59,646 bases of DNA from a virus: the IMG/VR virus record IMGVR_UViG_3300005613_000073, positions 1-59,646 of that record. The stretch is one strand, 5' to 3'. The translations under genes were made by a program, and so were the position numbers. A model generated the notes under the pieces. It was not told the DNA's origin and searched no databases. It saw only the letters and a list, made by a program, of their open reading frames with translations. This document shows, piece by piece, positions 7,957-16,642 of the stretch. Each line of letters opens with the position of its first letter. Positions within the stretch are counted from its first letter, which is position 1.

Positions 7957-9814
7957 AGTCTCCTCCTTGTGGTGCTGTTGGTTTCTTAAGTTTCATTTGA
8001 TATGCTTCATGTAACATTTTATAATCATTTAGGTTTTTATCTACCGCTTCTAGGTGTGTCCTAAGATGTTCTTTAGCAGCTTTATCTGTTTCACTTGCAA
8101 TCTTGTCTTCTATGTGATTACGTAATGCGTTTAAAGAAGCAAAATTCTCAGAAGATGCTTTGTCATTTAGTTTAGCCTTAAGGTTAAGTTTCTTAACAGC
8201 AGCCTCAACTCTGGCGCTACTATGCTTAATTGTATTATACGCACGTACCTGACCTTTGTTAAACTCAATATACTTATCAGTGATATCCTGTTTTTCTTTC
8301 TCAGATAGTTTAGCATAGTTGTTAATTGCATATTCGTTAGCTAACATGAATGTGCCTAAAGCTTTATTATAGATTGAAACAAAAGGATGTTCACCAAGCA
8401 GTCTTGACTTCTGATCACCATTCTCAGCATTTTTGAGATGCACTAGTAATTCACTGAAGCCATCACCATATTCTTCATCAACAACTAAAGTAGCCTTAGC
8501 TCTCTGTTGGTAACCAAAGGATGCTGGATAAGAAGAACCCATTAGTGCAGAAGTGAGTACATTATCATAATTAGTTAACTGCTGTATAAAAGCTTTTGTT
8601 TCTTCAAATGTGAAACCTTTAGCCTGGAAGTCAACTACTTGCTGTTTCAATTTTAGATACTCAGGTGAACCTATTTTAACTTTAATGTCTTCGCCTTTCT
8701 TCTCAGCATTAAGTTTTTCCATTACTGTAACATATGTTGCTCCACTTATGGATGCCCTGTTCTCCTCAAGAAACTCAACTACAGCATCAGTTGAGCCAGT
8801 GGTTACCGAATCCCCATATATTCTAAGTAATTCGTTAGTAGTGTCACGTTCATTTTTCATTGCTGCACGCTCTACTTCAGCCTCGTTCTTCTTCATAACA
8901 GCTTCAGCACTTCTAAATGCTCTTACTATTGTATCAGCGTAAAGTAGGTTACCACTTTTATCTGTGACAGACATTAATGATAAACCGTTTTTACCTTTGG
9001 AGTTTACAGCTTCTACCCACTTTTCTATAGCAGCGGTATTGTTAGTCTCAGCTAACTGTTGTAACTCATTAGGTAACCTGTTAACAATATAATTAATATA
9101 AGTCTTTTTATTTCCACCTGCAGAAGTAACCATGGCACCAACGTTATCCCATTGTGCCTCAATAGCTTGCATTGCGTTCTCGCCCTCACCTAAGACATTA
9201 ACTATCTTACTAACTCTATCAGTGAGGGAGTTTAAGGTGTACTCCAAGTGCTGACCATGTAATCTAACCATAGCTTCTTCCTTAAGTCTACCACTAAGGT
9301 TAGAAAGCATCTGAGCTGCCCCAATCTTCTTATGGTCGCTTGCTGTTTCTTTGAACTCTGCTAGTGTACTGTCTATTGTATTTTGAATATGTTGCTCAAT
9401 AAATTCTTTCTTAGTCTCATAGTCAGCGTTTGGTTGGAAGTCCTCTAAGTTCAAACCGTAGTTTGATTTACTTAGTGCATCTGATATAGCTAAACCATAA
9501 TCAGTTGCTTGTCTTTGTCCTTCAAGCTGATCCCAAGCTGCTTTATAACCTTTCTTAAATATCTTAGGTTCTTTAAATTCACCACTTAAGAAATCTGCTT
9601 TAGCTTTCTCTATGTTCTTAAACTCTTTATTGTTGTGTATACTTTCAATTGCTTTAGCACCTTCAGCGACTAAACCTAGTGTTTGTCTAAGTATAGCAGC
9701 TTTATTCGCCTGCACAGATGATGGCTCAAGTCTAACATCTTCAACATAAGGTGAACTCGGCGTACCGAAATTATACGATTGAGATTCTAGTTTTACCTTC
9801 CTATCTATAGGCAT
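7934..9814 (-). CDS. Internal virion protein, T7 gp15-like
   Basis: 626 residues, mostly charged alpha-helix with no catalytic motif that I recognise. Assignment is by position (after gp14-like, before gp16-like) and by length: the right module's equivalent has 639 residues, and both begin MP-x(n)-V followed by a Gln/Ala-rich stretch. In T7, gp14, gp15 and gp16 form the capsid core and, after ejection, a channel through the envelope for DNA entry. It starts one base after the gp14-like gene ends and overlaps the next gene, as in a tightly coupled late operon. Sequence homology to gp15 itself is not evident by eye. Confidence 0.6.
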   Translation of the reverse strand: MPIDRKVKLESQSYNFGTPSSPYVEDVRLEPSSVQANKAAILRQTLGLVAEGAKAIESIHNNKEFKNIEKAKADFLSGEFKEPKIFKKGYKAAWDQLEGQRQATDYGLAISDALSKSNYGLNLEDFQPNADYETKKEFIEQHIQNTIDSTLAEFKETASDHKKIGAAQMLSNLSGRLKEEAMVRLHGQHLEYTLNSLTDRVSKIVNVLGEGENAMQAIEAQWDNVGAMVTSAGGNKKTYINYIVNRLPNELQQLAETNNTAAIEKWVEAVNSKGKNGLSLMSVTDKSGNLLYADTIVRAFRSAEAVMKKNEAEVERAAMKNERDTTNELLRIYGDSVTTGSTDAVVEFLEENRASISGATYVTVMEKLNAEKKGEDIKVKIGSPEYLKLKQQVVDFQAKGFTFEETKAFIQQLTNYDNVLTSALMGSSYPASFGYQQRAKATLVVDEEYGDGFSELLVHLKNAENGDQKSRLLGEHPFVSIYNKALGTFMLANEYAINNYAKLSEKEKQDITDKYIEFNKGQVRAYNTIKHSSARVEAAVKKLNLKAKLNDKASSENFASLNALRNHIEDKIASETDKAAKEHLRTHLEAVDKNLNDYKMLHEAYQMKLKKPTAPQGGDYGFRPSL

Positions 9815-10363
9815 TTACCCTCCCATGCTAGCATATGTCATTAACCCTGATGTACCAACCTGTAGTGCACCTAGTACTGGGCTAACGTGATTTGATTTAA
9901 CTACACTGGCTTCATTAATAGCTTCAACATTACGGTTACGTCTGTTTAACCAGTTTATTGCATTGGTGTCCTCAAGCTTACCTAAGAACGCCTCTTTCTC
10001 GCTGGCGACTTTACCTAGTTCAAAACCTGTCTGAACGTCTATACTATTAACCGAAGCTAACAAAGACTTTGAGCCTGAGCTTATACCAGCACCTGCACCA
10101 GCAGCCTCAACTGTAGCTTTATTCTTTAAACTAGTGCGTGCCAGATCAAACTTGGCTTGCATCTCATTCTTTATTGCGTTTACTTCCTGTCCTTCTAACT
10201 GTGAACGCCTAGTGTCGTAGGCTATATCAGCCTGAGTGTCACGCTGCTCGATAGCACGTAACTGAGCTCTAACAGTAGCGTTCTGTTGTTTTATTTTAGC
10301 ACCTTCAGCACCCATAGAGGCAGCTGTGGCTATGATCTGTAGTGTAGCTGGGTCTAAGCACAT
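9815..10363 (-). CDS. Internal virion protein, T7 gp14-like
   Basis: 182 residues starting MCLDPATLQI; a Gln/Arg/Ala-rich helical middle and a Gly/Ser-rich segment (AAGAGAGISSGSKSLLASV) resemble the small internal virion protein B of T7-like phages, which inserts in the outer membrane at infection. The right-hand module has a counterpart of 168 residues that also begins with MC and has an NVALGSGSPADW segment in the same place. The start overlaps the 3' end of the gp13-like gene by 10 bases. Function is assigned from position and pattern. Confidence 0.62.
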   Translation of the reverse strand: MCLDPATLQIIATAASMGAEGAKIKQQNATVRAQLRAIEQRDTQADIAYDTRRSQLEGQEVNAIKNEMQAKFDLARTSLKNKATVEAAGAGAGISSGSKSLLASVNSIDVQTGFELGKVASEKEAFLGKLEDTNAINWLNRRNRNVEAINEASVVKSNHVSPVLGALQVGTSGLMTYASMGG

Positions 10364-10836
10364 ATGTCCCCCTCGTAAGTAAACTCAAAGTACTGGTTAT
10401 CGTTGATCTTAGGGCCTAGCCCTATGACACAACCTAGGTAAGCTAACAGTTTCAAACCATTGTAATTATTAGCCCACATATAATTCTTCAAAGTACCTTT
10501 TCTACTTAGCTCAGTAAATATCTTTTTTATCTTTCTTAGTTTAAACACTGGGTTTACATCAGCCATACTATTTTGGATGTACCAAGGATAAATAAAGCCC
10601 CCTCTTTCAGAGTAACCCCATACGCCTATAACCTCTGGAGCATCATCAATAACTCTACCAACCATATATGCGTTATCTGAGTTATACGCAGATAAAGCCA
10701 ATGCCTCAACAGGATAAGACTTAGGGTAAAAATCTATACATTCCATTGATTCAGCGTAGTTGATAGCGAATTTCCTCAATTTAAGTTCGTCTAGTATTAA
10801 ACCAATACCCCAATTGCTTATATCTATTGTAAACAT
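10354..10836 (-). CDS. gp13-like, GNAT-fold-like virion-associated protein
   Basis: 160 residues. The pattern of an N-terminal Leu-rich helix, a central EVIGVWGYSERGG strand pair followed by PWYI, and a late NYNGLKLLAYLGCVIG segment resembles the acetyltransferase-like fold found at the T7 gp13 position (between tail tubular B and gp14) in many podoviruses. The right-hand module has an equally long (161) protein with the same layout. Enzyme activity is not implied, because the acetyl-CoA P-loop is not obvious. Probable role: virion assembly or internal core. Confidence 0.6.
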   Translation of the reverse strand: MFTIDISNWGIGLILDELKLRKFAINYAESMECIDFYPKSYPVEALALSAYNSDNAYMVGRVIDDAPEVIGVWGYSERGGFIYPWYIQNSMADVNPVFKLRKIKKIFTELSRKGTLKNYMWANNYNGLKLLAYLGCVIGLGPKINDNQYFEFTYEGDICA

Positions 10837-10872
10837 TGTCTCTCCTAAAGTAGAGCTAGGGAGTTACCCTAG

Positions 10873-13800
10873 CTATACAGTATTAATAATCTCGTCTATC
10901 TCACATTTAAAAACTATTGTATCAAAACTATGGAATAGTCCTGAAGAACACTTTAGTCTAAACTCAGCTGACCTTAGATTACCTTGTAGTGGTAAGTCCA
11001 CTATCTGGTTTCTAAAGTAATTACTATACAAATCACCGTAGTCTTCTAGTAAAGTAACATTCAACGTCTCTGTGCTGAACTTATCTGCTAGAGTAACTTC
11101 AACTTCACCATCACCGAAGTGTGACAAAGTTATAGAACGTATAGCAGGATCAGCGGTAACATCACCTATGTTCTGCGGTGTCTTTAAAAGTATATTTCTT
11201 AGTATAGCTTCTGAATCATACAGAACACCAATACAGTAATCATTATATGTGATGGAACCATTATCAGGAATAAACGTGTGATAGCTAGTATTGTTTACTA
11301 TATCAGTCTCTAACACAACAGGTAAGTGGTCGTCGTCTGTGTAAGCTAAGGTTATAATATCCTCATACTTACTAAGTACAGTTAGCAAACCATTAGCCTC
11401 ACCTATTGAGCTATTTGAGGCATCAAATATTATAGAGCCATCAAGACACACTGGGATAGGTTTATCTGGTGATAAATGTTCATTGACATAACCATGTTGG
11501 AATACATCTAATAAGAAGTAACCAACGCCTACGCCGTGCACAGTATCAACCATGAAACCTAAAGTATCATTAAGTTTAAAACAGTAACTAGAGTTTAAGC
11601 GTAAACTAAATTTACACCACTGATTCTGTACTCTCTGGTTATCTGGAGTTTTAAACTCTTTAAAAACAGTAAATATCTTTTCAACAGGCGACCAGAAAAC
11701 CAATGTATCTAAGTTATCAAATGTTGTCATTCTTATATCATCTATAGCTATAGGATTACTTAACCCTGTCATGTATTGTGGCACATGTGCATTAAGCTGG
11801 TTGCTGGCAACGCCACCATTGTTTTGTATGACCAACTCATATACACCGTATTCTCCACCGATCTTAGAGATATATACTATAGTATCATTAAACGTCTGAG
11901 GCTTAACACTAGCTACAGTGTCTACCTGTTTTAAGAAGTCTATACCACAGTTAGTAGGGGTTAAACCTAAGTCACCATGGATTAATCTAAACAAACCTTT
12001 GCTTGACATTGCAAATACATTAGCACCAATCAAATGTGTTGATATAAAGGACGAACCATTGTTCTGTCCTGATGCAATATCTATAGGGTCTGTATCAAGC
12101 ACGTCTGTCGCTGTCTCAGCAAAGAAGTTAAAGTAATCTCCAGTCCTAGATAGTATGAAGTTCTCACCAGAGATAAAACCTAGTCTATTCTGATAGAAGA
12201 ACATATCTGAAATACCTTTACCCACAAATGATGGCTCAGGTACAGACTCGGAATCACCAACCATTCTGTGACCCCAAGGGTTTGTTTCTTGTGTGAAAGT
12301 TGCAGTACCAGCACCAATGGCTGACACATTAAACACTAATGGCATCGTACTAGCGGATAACCATGCCGAATCTCCTGCACCAGTAGCATCAGAAGGTTCT
12401 ATGGTTTCTTCCCATCGCCCATCTTGTGTATCAAATCTTAAGTAATAAGTACCAGTATCATCTTTAGCATCTGATGTTACCTTAACAATAGAACCATCAG
12501 CTACATCATACGGTGGTAAGTCGTTGAACTTTGAAACAACACCATTGTATACTGACAATGCCTGGTTACCATAGCTATCAGAACCACTGAACTCATCAAA
12601 TCTAGCATAGTTAACTACCGCAGGATTAGCATTAGTATCCACAGGTGTAACAGTTACCACATTACCTTTATGATATACATCTGCAATAGTTGAAGGTATC
12701 CCAGTTGTTACAGTTACACTAGTATCTGTTGCTGTAATAGTAACACCTATCTTGAACCAATTAGGAGCAACCCCACCCTCTACTTCGGTTATAACATGTT
12801 TACCATTAGCAGCTGCTGTTGAACATCCAGATATTTCTACAGTACTGCCTACAACAAAAGCTCTACTGTTTAAACCAGAGTTTATGCTGATTATATCAGT
12901 ACCTGTTGTTGCGGTGCAAGTGTAGGACTGGGGTTCCATAGCAGCAGCAATGAAGCTTGCTACGTCTTCTGATCTCGGGTTAGGATGATCATCTCTAATT
13001 TCAACACCAGAGTTAACAACTGGCATTATTACTGCAGGCGTTCCTATTGCGTAGTCTATGTAGAATATATTAGCAGGAGTACATTCAACTCTTTTAATGA
13101 AGTGATACTTCTGGTCAACACCTGTGTGTCCTGTACCATCAATGTATACTCTACTACCTTCATAGAAATCTCTATTAACATTAACTGTGAACTTAGCTTC
13201 ACTTGTTGTACCAACTGGCGCAACACTACCGGCTACTGTACCGTTTGATATCTGAGGAACAACATGTTCAAACACATAATCATCTGTACCATGTGTAAGC
13301 TTAACATTATATTTAGCCCCAGCTATTGGTCTTTTAACATACACTATGCCTGCGTAAGGCGCTGGTGGATGTAAGTCTACAGGAGTAGTTGACATAGCCA
13401 CAGTAGTGTTCCTATTAGAAACTATAAGTCTACTACCTAAAGTATACACGCTTATATCTGATGCTTTAGTGTTAGCTGTTGACAAGTAAGAAGAGCCTGT
13501 GAAAGCTAACAAATCATCAGTAACCATGTGCATAGGAACCAGTGTCAAAGCGTCTGTATCTTCATGTTTATAAACACGTAAATCTCCAGCCTGGAAGTCT
13601 ACTAAAACAGTAAACTTACCTGTAACTCCAGAGCTATCCTGAAGTTCAACTTCTTGTGTGTATACATATTGATGCTTAGGAATATCCTGTGGAGGGGTTA
13701 AGTTTATGCTACTATTATTATAGTCGTACAATGGTCTACAACCTGGTCTCCTGCTGAGCCCTGTGGTTATATCACCAATCATATTTTCTTGTTTATGTAA

Positions 13801-13881
13801 CTGGTTGTCAAGCTTAAGTGCAGCAATTTGTTCGGTTACACCATTGTACAATCCTGCTATCATTTTGTTTAACTTTTGCAT
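10873..13881 (-). CDS. Tail tubular protein B (nozzle), T7 gp12-like
   Basis: 1002 residues. The start MQKLNKMIAGLYNGVTEQ followed by SRRPGCRPLYDY matches the T7 gp12 family opening (GVSQQP...RRPG). The body is beta-rich, with gp12-like segments such as DMFFYQNRLGFISGENFILSRT. The protein forms the hexameric tail nozzle bound to tail tubular A, to which fibres attach. It is longer than T7 gp12 (794) and than the right module's protein (862). The ATG overlaps the tail tubular A stop region, with AGGAGACC upstream. Confidence 0.9.
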   Translation of the reverse strand: MQKLNKMIAGLYNGVTEQIAALKLDNQLHKQENMIGDITTGLSRRPGCRPLYDYNNSSINLTPPQDIPKHQYVYTQEVELQDSSGVTGKFTVLVDFQAGDLRVYKHEDTDALTLVPMHMVTDDLLAFTGSSYLSTANTKASDISVYTLGSRLIVSNRNTTVAMSTTPVDLHPPAPYAGIVYVKRPIAGAKYNVKLTHGTDDYVFEHVVPQISNGTVAGSVAPVGTTSEAKFTVNVNRDFYEGSRVYIDGTGHTGVDQKYHFIKRVECTPANIFYIDYAIGTPAVIMPVVNSGVEIRDDHPNPRSEDVASFIAAAMEPQSYTCTATTGTDIISINSGLNSRAFVVGSTVEISGCSTAAANGKHVITEVEGGVAPNWFKIGVTITATDTSVTVTTGIPSTIADVYHKGNVVTVTPVDTNANPAVVNYARFDEFSGSDSYGNQALSVYNGVVSKFNDLPPYDVADGSIVKVTSDAKDDTGTYYLRFDTQDGRWEETIEPSDATGAGDSAWLSASTMPLVFNVSAIGAGTATFTQETNPWGHRMVGDSESVPEPSFVGKGISDMFFYQNRLGFISGENFILSRTGDYFNFFAETATDVLDTDPIDIASGQNNGSSFISTHLIGANVFAMSSKGLFRLIHGDLGLTPTNCGIDFLKQVDTVASVKPQTFNDTIVYISKIGGEYGVYELVIQNNGGVASNQLNAHVPQYMTGLSNPIAIDDIRMTTFDNLDTLVFWSPVEKIFTVFKEFKTPDNQRVQNQWCKFSLRLNSSYCFKLNDTLGFMVDTVHGVGVGYFLLDVFQHGYVNEHLSPDKPIPVCLDGSIIFDASNSSIGEANGLLTVLSKYEDIITLAYTDDDHLPVVLETDIVNNTSYHTFIPDNGSITYNDYCIGVLYDSEAILRNILLKTPQNIGDVTADPAIRSITLSHFGDGEVEVTLADKFSTETLNVTLLEDYGDLYSNYFRNQIVDLPLQGNLRSAEFRLKCSSGLFHSFDTIVFKCEIDEIINTV

Positions 13882-14465
13882 TACAAAGGTCTCCTATCAA
13901 CAAGTCTCTGATATGTTGGGTTATCTGATAACGCTGGACGATCGTTGTCCATCTCATTCTCATGTATCCTGTTTAAAGCAGACAATCGTTTTGCTTCAGA
14001 GAACTGGATAGGAACCGCTTTACCTTTGAGTACTAAATAGTTACCTATTGCAGCTATCTTAATATATTCTTTAACTACTTCGGACATGTCATCGAAGTCC
14101 ATAAGTATGCTGTAGTCTAAATAAAGTTCATCGTAATCACTAAAGTCATCAGTCAATTCTGCCATATCGTATAGCTTACCATCTTTAATAGTCATCTTAT
14201 CTAGTTCTGTGTTTTTGTATAAACATATGAGATTAAGTCTAACTGTGTAAGTATCTGCAGGTAAGTTTATGTGACCAGAGGTGTCTGGTATAAACCGCTG
14301 ATTTGAGTAAAACGCACGACGTAAGTCCATACGCTGGACACTTGCTATTACTGACTCTAGTACTATAAGAGCTGGGGATATTAAGTTATAATTTGTTGTA
14401 AGGTCTGATACTGGAGGACTACCTGTCCACACTAGCATCTCATTAATGATGTCAAGTTTTGTCAT
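13881..14465 (-). CDS. Tail tubular protein A (gatekeeper), T7 gp11-like
   Basis: 194 residues, typical of T7 gp11 (196). The N-terminus MTKLDIINEMLVWTGSPPV has the family's usual opening (short helix, then a G-x-P-V turn). It forms the dodecameric ring between portal and nozzle. It follows the capsid gene across a terminator hairpin and runs directly into tail tubular B. Identification rests on the N-terminal pattern, length and neighbours. Confidence 0.85.
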   Translation of the reverse strand: MTKLDIINEMLVWTGSPPVSDLTTNYNLISPALIVLESVIASVQRMDLRRAFYSNQRFIPDTSGHINLPADTYTVRLNLICLYKNTELDKMTIKDGKLYDMAELTDDFSDYDELYLDYSILMDFDDMSEVVKEYIKIAAIGNYLVLKGKAVPIQFSEAKRLSALNRIHENEMDNDRPALSDNPTYQRLVDRRPL

Positions 14466-14484
14466 GACTCCTCCAATAAAAGTA

Positions 14485-14508
14485 AAGGGACACCCGAAGG
14501 TATCCCTT
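14485..14508 (-). terminator. UUCG-loop terminator directly after the capsid gene
   Basis: Minus-strand RNA folds AAGGGATACC-TTCG-GGTGTCCCTT: a 10 bp stem with one G-U and a UUCG tetraloop, followed by TACTTTTATT. It lies 9 bases past the capsid stop, the same place as the T7 T-phi terminator after gene 10. Partial termination here would make capsid transcripts more abundant than tail transcripts. Confidence 0.85.
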
Positions 14509-14516
14509 ATGTTTTC

Positions 14517-15539
14517 TTATGAATAAGATAAAGTTGATCCAGCGAACTGTACACAACCTGATGGATTAATCCAATCACTTCCGTACATTTCTCTTGCAAC
14601 TATGATGTCGGACTGACTTAAGATATGCCTACCGACTTCAAAACCGAGTCCTTTACGAACTAAGTTTGCAATACACTCTTTCTGCCAAGCTATACCTACA
14701 GTCTTAGAAGCATCGTAAGTATGGTTCAACCATTTGCTTGTGTCAGAAACATCAGTGTGAGGGATATTGTTTGACTGGATAATTCTGAAACCTAAAAGCA
14801 TATTAATAACACCTTTAGAGATAGAACCTGATCCATCAATATCTTTGTCGATTACGGATACAACTTCATTCTTAGCGTACTGAAGCAGTGAACGATACTG
14901 TTCTGAAGGAAGTGCAACGTATCTGTCTTCCCCAGGAACGTTCTGCTTGTTCATAGCGTCATATGCTAATCCAATAGCTTCATATACAGAAGCACCAAGT
15001 TCGTTCATTGTTGCTGCTCCACCGCCGGATGGGTTAAGAATGAGCTTGTCACTTTCAATCTTAGTACCAGAACCGGCTTCACTATCGTCAAGAACGTGAG
15101 AAGCTTCGGAACCTTTAAGGATTGAAAGGAAGTTAATGTAATCTTTTTGTCTAGCAAGTGCTCTAGCAAGCTTCGTAATAAGAGGCTGTCTAACATCATA
15201 ATGTAAGATGAACTGCTCAACATCATGGAGAATACCATGTGATACTCTAAGTCCATCAATTAAGATATTTTTCTTAGCGAAGTTTACTGCACTTCCAGTC
15301 ATTTCATAGCCAGAAGCTAAGAGTTCAGCGTCTGCTTCACCCATTGCGTCGAATGTGGCTGATTCACCATAAGCAATGTTCTTTTCAGTGAACATGCCTT
15401 TTGTAACTAGTTTCTTATGGTAGATGGACAGGAGCTCGAACAATAACATATCACGAAATAGTTCTGTCATGTCTCCACCGCTCTGATTTAATTCCCCTGG
15501 TCTAATGGCAGAGAAATCAGTAATTGCTTGTATACCCAT
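14517..15539 (-). CDS. Major capsid protein (T7 gp10-like, HK97 fold expected)
   Basis: 340 residues (T7 gp10A has 345). The start MGIQAITDFSAIRPGELNQS and the segment ALFRDMLL-type helix followed by GMFTEKNIAYGESATFDAMG fit the T7-like capsid N-arm and E-loop region. The ATG is preceded by AAGGAGATACTA. It lies after the scaffold gene and before a strong terminator. A 126-base gap separates it from the scaffold gene. Forms the icosahedral shell of the left module's virion. Confidence 0.9.
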   Translation of the reverse strand: MGIQAITDFSAIRPGELNQSGGDMTELFRDMLLFELLSIYHKKLVTKGMFTEKNIAYGESATFDAMGEADAELLASGYEMTGSAVNFAKKNILIDGLRVSHGILHDVEQFILHYDVRQPLITKLARALARQKDYINFLSILKGSEASHVLDDSEAGSGTKIESDKLILNPSGGGAATMNELGASVYEAIGLAYDAMNKQNVPGEDRYVALPSEQYRSLLQYAKNEVVSVIDKDIDGSGSISKGVINMLLGFRIIQSNNIPHTDVSDTSKWLNHTYDASKTVGIAWQKECIANLVRKGLGFEVGRHILSQSDIIVAREMYGSDWINPSGCVQFAGSTLSYS

Positions 15540-15665
15540 TAGTATCTCCTTGTTTTAGTTGTTAGCTAAAGGACGTATGATTAAAACAAAGGTATCCGTG
15601 CAATCGTCATTCCGTAGAAGGACAAAGACGGGCTAAGGTAACCATGAGTACCTAGTTGCTTATAG
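15540..15665 (-). other. Intergenic leader between scaffold and capsid genes
   Basis: This 126-base gap contains the capsid Shine-Dalgarno site at its 3' end and a short dyad (AGGTA / TACCT flanking eight bases). No convincing bacterial promoter or open reading frame is visible. By analogy with T7 phi-10 it is the place to expect a late promoter or RNA leader boosting capsid expression, but I see no T7-type promoter consensus. Confidence 0.35.
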
Positions 15666-16436
15666 TTATCTAATAGCTTTCCTATTAGTAACACTCAATC
15701 TGTTCTTAACGTGTTCGGTGTAGTGCATATCTTCACCGTATCTTTTATCATGCATAGCATTAAGTACTTCAGTTTTTGAATTGAAAGGCTTAACGACTGC
15801 TGCGTTTCCACCACCGCCACCTCTTAAGAGGTTAGGGTTAGCTTTATTGTATTGTGTATGTAAGTCCTTAACTGCTTTCTTGATTGTACCTAAGTTAGTA
15901 GACTGGAGCATTTCATTGTAAGTTTCCTTTTCTTCCTGACTTAAGTTCGACCCAGCCCAGTTAAGTATAGTTTTAAAGTTCTCTTCGCCACCAACTACTT
16001 CAGCTACTTCTTTTCTATTCTGCTGTTGGTTGACTTTTGATGTCTCTATAAAACTATTAATAACCTCATCGTTAACACCAAGTTTATGTAATGATGCTCT
16101 AGTTGCTTCAGACACTTCACCTGTCTCATGGAACTCAAGTGATGCTTTAGTAACAGCGTCATTCATAGAGGATGGCTCTGCATCATCCCTAGTTGCAGCG
16201 TCTTTGACATCCTTAGGGTCTACCTCTGGTGGTGTATTTGGATCATCACCATTAGTTTCTGTGTTCTGGTTAGAACCCAGCTTCTTCTGTAACTCTTGAT
16301 ATCCTTTCTCAAGTTCTTCTACACTTTTATATTTACCTGCTAATAGCTTTACATCATCATTGTTATCTGATGGCTTATCTACAGTAGTGTCTTTTGTAGG
16401 TTCATTGGTTGGTATCTGTAAGTTAAGTTCTGGCAT
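15666..16436 (-). CDS. Capsid assembly scaffold protein (T7 gp9-like)
   Basis: 256 residues, acidic and Asn/Asp/Thr-rich N-terminus (NNDD, EVDPKDVKDAATRDD) with helical middle (LEKGYQELQKKLG) and basic C-terminal end, as in podovirus scaffold proteins. Position between portal and capsid is decisive. It directs procapsid assembly and leaves or is degraded before maturation. The start ATG overlaps the end of the small upstream gene. Confidence 0.82.
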   Translation of the reverse strand: MPELNLQIPTNEPTKDTTVDKPSDNNDDVKLLAGKYKSVEELEKGYQELQKKLGSNQNTETNGDDPNTPPEVDPKDVKDAATRDDAEPSSMNDAVTKASLEFHETGEVSEATRASLHKLGVNDEVINSFIETSKVNQQQNRKEVAEVVGGEENFKTILNWAGSNLSQEEKETYNEMLQSTNLGTIKKAVKDLHTQYNKANPNLLRGGGGGNAAVVKPFNSKTEVLNAMHDKRYGEDMHYTEHVKNRLSVTNRKAIR

Positions 16437-16642
16437 TATGCGTCTCCTTGAGGTTTATTAGGTGCTTCTTTTTTCTTATTAGTCTTCTTAGTTTTAACTG
16501 GTTTAGTTGTGTCAATAACTCCGGCTCCTGGCTGTCCTGCCTTGGTTACTGTGAAATCCCCCTGCTGTGTAATTACAGTAGGTCTCTTTTCTAAAGGTAC
16601 TTTAGCTGTAAGTGATTTTTTACTGCCTCTCTGTGTTCCCAT
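16436..16642 (-). CDS. Small basic protein between portal and scaffold
   Basis: 68 residues, Lys/Thr-rich (TKPVKTKKTNKKKEAPNKPQ) and predicted disordered. It overlaps the portal 3' end by 23 bases and the scaffold start by one base, so it is translationally embedded in the head operon. No family recognised. The right module has an unrelated 107-residue Bbp19-like protein at the same place. Confidence 0.6.
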   Translation of the reverse strand: MGTQRGSKKSLTAKVPLEKRPTVITQQGDFTVTKAGQPGAGVIDTTKPVKTKKTNKKKEAPNKPQGDA